Shown here in pieces: positions 16,133 to 17,951 of a DNA stretch of 17,951 bases; the first letter of the stretch is position 1; each line of letters opens with the position of its first letter. The stretch is taken from assembly GCA_034430275.1 (NCBI GenBank), contig DAOUEW010000388.1:1-17951 (forward strand), given 5' to 3'. Below the pieces are notes generated by a model. That model made no database searches and was not told where the DNA came from. It saw only the letters and a list, made by a program, of their open reading frames with translations. Both the position numbers and the translations under genes were made by a program. The stretch comes from JAUVXJ01 sp034430275. Lineage in GTDB: Bacteria > Chloroflexota > Anaerolineae > UBA7937 > B3-Chlor.

Positions 16133-16826
16133 ACCCGAGTGCGCTGAACTCCGGCAATCCTCCCCAATAGATGCCCCAACCCGTGAAGAACAGCATCGCC
16201 ACCACATAGCTGACCAGGAAGAAATGCAGCAGCGGTTGCTCCCTCAGCCTATCCCTGCCCCACACCAGGCCGACCAATATCACTGCGATGGCGAAGGGAA
16301 TACCCAAGAGTGCAGTGCCCACTTCAACGACGATGACGAAGAACGTGACACCATGGACGATTCCTGCCGGGAGCAAGAGACCCAACGATGCTTTCTGGCT
16401 TGTAAGAGGGCTTTGCCGTTGCCTTATCATGAGCAAAGCGGAGAGCCCCATGACCCCTGAGTGCCACAGGAAATGGCCCAGAGTCTCGTCATAGAAGTAG
16501 GTGAGTGCATAGGGGGCGCTGCCGGTCATGTCCCTTAGCAGATGGCCAATGGAATTGGCGGCTAGATGCATGCCTTGGCCCTGGACCCAAAGTGCCCCCA
16601 GGACCATGAAGGCCACGCCCTCACGAAGTCTGGGTCTCTTTTCTTGCCCAACCTGGTACAAGAGCCAGTAGAGGGCCAAGAGAACCAGGGGTGTCAGGAG
16701 GTCAAAGACGTCGCCCAGTTTGATGAGCGGGTAGGGACCAAACTGGCTGCTCAGCATCGAGGGACCAAGGAAGAACACAGCGAAGGCCACGGAGAATCCG
16801 AGGATCAGACCATTCAATCGAGGCAC
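16125..16826 (-). CDS. His-rich polytopic membrane protein of unknown function
   Basis: 233 residues and about seven membrane helices. I do not recognise the family. Conserved-looking polar residues lie in or near the membrane: H87-x7-H95 (GMHLAANSIGHLL), D113, E114, H118 and H122 (YDETLGHFLWHSG), H148, E158 and H191. This spacing of Asp and His suggests metal or haem binding, or a membrane hydrolase, but that is inference. The start is GTG 16826-16824: AGGAGG lies exactly 6 bases upstream, whereas ATG 16859 has no ribosome binding site and would add 11 polar residues. The downstream lipoprotein gene is 115 bp away. Function unknown. Confidence 0.82.
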   Translation of the reverse strand: MPRLNGLILGFSVAFAVFFLGPSMLSSQFGPYPLIKLGDVFDLLTPLVLLALYWLLYQVGQEKRPRLREGVAFMVLGALWVQGQGMHLAANSIGHLLRDMTGSAPYALTYFYDETLGHFLWHSGVMGLSALLMIRQRQSPLTSQKASLGLLLPAGIVHGVTFFVIVVEVGTALLGIPFAIAVILVGLVWGRDRLREQPLLHFFLVSYVVAMLFFTGWGIYWGGLPEFSALGLI

Positions 16827-16832
16827 AGTGCA

Positions 16833-16838
16833 CCTCCT
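16833..16838 (-). promoter_or_regulatory. Ribosome binding site fixing a GTG start
   Basis: AGGAGG on the minus strand, 6 bases before GTG 16826. It decides the start of the His-rich membrane protein in favour of GTG over the upstream ATGs at 16859 and 16850. Confidence 0.75.
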
Positions 16839-16961
16839 GCTCACTGACATCACCGTCATCGCTCACGGACGGCTCGCTGTCCCCTGAACGAGGCGCCACC
16901 TCTGGCTGGGCAACTCACGCTGGGCCGGTTCGCATGGCGGTAGAGTGCACAGTCTGGGCAA

Positions 16962-16994
16962 GCGGCCGAGGGCGGCACATGGACCCTCGGCCGC
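16962..16994 (-). terminator. Strong GC-rich hairpin after the 17028 gene
   Basis: GCGGCCGAGGG (16962-16972) and CCCTCGGCCGC (16984-16994) form a perfect 11-bp stem with an 11-base loop, beginning 33 bases after the stop of the upstream membrane protein gene. No T-run follows on either strand, so it is not a classic intrinsic terminator. Its position between two genes still suggests termination or mRNA 3'-end protection. Confidence 0.5.
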
Positions 16995-17027
16995 ACTAGG
17001 TGTGGCTCGCCATCCCGCTGACGAACT

Positions 17028-17549
17028 CTACGGTTGTCTTTCGCCCGTGGCCACCCGTCGCCATTCGAAGAGATACCAAATGGCCACGGCCGAGGGGATG
17101 AGCGGCACCATGACGCTCCAGAGGCGGTCGCGTCCGATGGCGCCCTCCAACACCAGCAGCACCCCCATGGCCAGGAGGAGCGCGCCAGGCACGAGGGGCC
17201 AGTACCGGCTCGCGATCTCCTTAACCTGGGTTACTGTGCTCGTGACGTAGATACCCACAAAGGCTATGCCCAGGCCAATCAGGATCAACGGCAGGCTCAG
17301 CGCAGCCAGAGCTTCCAGGCCCATAGCCCAGAAACTGAGGCCGAAGCCGGCCAGCAGCCAACCGGTGACGAGGGTCAATGGCTCCCTGATCCAGTTGACG
17401 AAGTACAGAATGAGAAACACGACCCCGATCACGAAGAGCATCAGCCCTGGGTGGATGAGGCCCGGAGCCAGGAGCTGCACCAGGCTGACCACGGCCATGA
17501 CGATGATGATCAGCACTGGCAAGGTGGATGGAACCTGTCTTGTTGTCAC
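17028..17549 (-). CDS. Small polytopic membrane protein of unknown function
   Basis: 173 residues, mostly hydrophobic, with about six helices: TLPVLIIIVMAVVSLVQLL, PGLMLFVIGVVFLILYFV, LVTGWLLAGFGLSFWAMG, LSLPLILIGLGIAFVGIYV, LVPGALLLAMGVLLVLEG and VMVPLIPSAVAIWYLFEW. The helix-Gly-helix pairs resemble the LiaF/PspC-type transmembrane region in style only. The start is GTG 17549-17547, with AAGGAG 7 bases upstream; the ATG at 17597 lacks a site and adds an implausible polar leader. The C-terminus is short and basic. Family not recognised. Confidence 0.78.
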   Translation of the reverse strand: MTTRQVPSTLPVLIIIVMAVVSLVQLLAPGLIHPGLMLFVIGVVFLILYFVNWIREPLTLVTGWLLAGFGLSFWAMGLEALAALSLPLILIGLGIAFVGIYVTSTVTQVKEIASRYWPLVPGALLLAMGVLLVLEGAIGRDRLWSVMVPLIPSAVAIWYLFEWRRVATGERQP

Positions 17550-17556
17550 TCCCCTA

Positions 17557-17562
17557 CTCCTT
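17557..17562 (-). promoter_or_regulatory. Ribosome binding site fixing a GTG start
   Basis: AAGGAG on the minus strand, 7 bases before GTG 17549. It supports the shorter 173-residue product of the membrane protein gene. Confidence 0.7.
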
Positions 17563-17688
17563 TCAGGTGAGATCACGTATCGGGATACTGCGCACACCAG
17601 CCAAGCAACCCCACCAGGGATTCTGGATGGGTCGATCTCGACTGTCCTGACGATTTCAGAAGAAGAAAGACTGTCAAGCGCACGGGCT

Positions 17689-17951
17689 TCAACGGGATCC
17701 GCTCAAGTAGGTGAAGGCGCTGGCCATCTCCTCGAACAACTCGCGAGAAGCTTCGAACTGCGTCAGAGGGGCGGAGAAGTCCAAGTGATAGCGACTGATC
17801 TGACCCTCGAAGACATACTCAGTATGCTCGGTGGTCTCAATCCGTCCCCTCACCGTCCGGTCGAAGAGGTACTCAACCACGCCCACCGTCTGGTCGCCGA
17901 TGGTCGTCGTGCTCACCTCGATCTCCCGATATTCGGGCTGTAGGCGCAGGC
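17689..17951 (-). CDS. C-terminal end of an unrecognised protein, partial at right edge
   Basis: About 87 codons are visible and the frame stays open to the right edge. The GTG at 17916 is unlikely to be the start, because coding-like sequence continues upstream (LQPEYREIEV). The fragment alternates charged and hydrophobic residues like a beta-sheet domain (TVGVVEYLFD, TTEHTEYVFEG, ISRYHLDFSAP). It ends in an amphipathic helix (FEASRELFEEMASAF). This is reminiscent of secreted PsbP/DUF1795-like folds, where a final helix packs on a sheet, but the resemblance is only suggestive. A 139-bp gap separates it from the next gene. Confidence 0.65.
   Translation of the reverse strand, partial: LRLQPEYREIEVSTTTIGDQTVGVVEYLFDRTVRGRIETTEHTEYVFEGQISRYHLDFSAPLTQFEASRELFEEMASAFTYLSGSR

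Noticed and set aside
17672..17677. Perfect TTGACA on the minus strand as a -35 box
   Set aside because: No acceptable -10 element at 16-18 bases spacing; it lies 123 bases before the start. A promoter cannot be claimed.

Overview
All convincing genes in this 18 kb window lie on the minus strand and read from the right edge towards the left. The sequence is GC-rich. The TPR lipoprotein has a long Pro/Thr linker of the kind common in Chloroflexota, and the other genes (cyclic glucan synthase, universal stress protein, PEP-type phosphotransferase) fit that phylum. The taxonomic assignment is an inference from gene style; no rRNA or other marker is present. No tRNA, rRNA, insertion sequence or CRISPR array was seen.

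Layout from right to left in transcription order: (1) the C-terminal end of an unrecognised protein that runs off the right edge (17689-17951); (2) a small polytopic membrane protein (17028-17549, GTG start) followed by a strong 11-bp hairpin; (3) a His-rich seven-helix-type membrane protein (16125-16826, GTG start); (4) a TPR lipoprotein (14939-16009) whose leader carries phased 11-bp repeats and an inverted repeat that touches the ribosome binding site; (5) a tightly packed four-gene cassette, 14729 down to 9210: an ATP-grasp/His-domain phosphotransferase of the rifampin-phosphotransferase (RPH) type fused in frame to an N-terminal membrane module, a divergent PlsY-like membrane acyltransferase, a zinc-ribbon membrane protein and a family 2 glycosyltransferase; (6) a gap of about 785 bp with no recognisable gene; (7) a tandem universal stress protein (7459-8424) and, 27 bp further, a very large cyclic beta-1,2-glucan synthase (NdvB/ChvB type) running from 7431 off the left edge.

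The glucan synthase frame is open for 2477 codons except for a single in-frame TAA at 4906-4908. This stop separates the membrane glycosyltransferase module (GT84) from the transglycosylase and phosphorylase-like modules (GH189-like, GH94). Every line of 1-4905 was read in that frame and no other stop was found, so this is one nonsense codon, a natural two-protein split with restart at 4836, readthrough, or an assembly error.

Functional picture (inference): the left half concerns envelope or osmoadaptation glucans and stress. The central cassette brings together phosphoryl transfer, acyl transfer and glycosyl transfer at the membrane, which suggests a lipid or glycolipid modification pathway. 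It is the best candidate here for an undescribed system, but its substrate cannot be read from the sequence.
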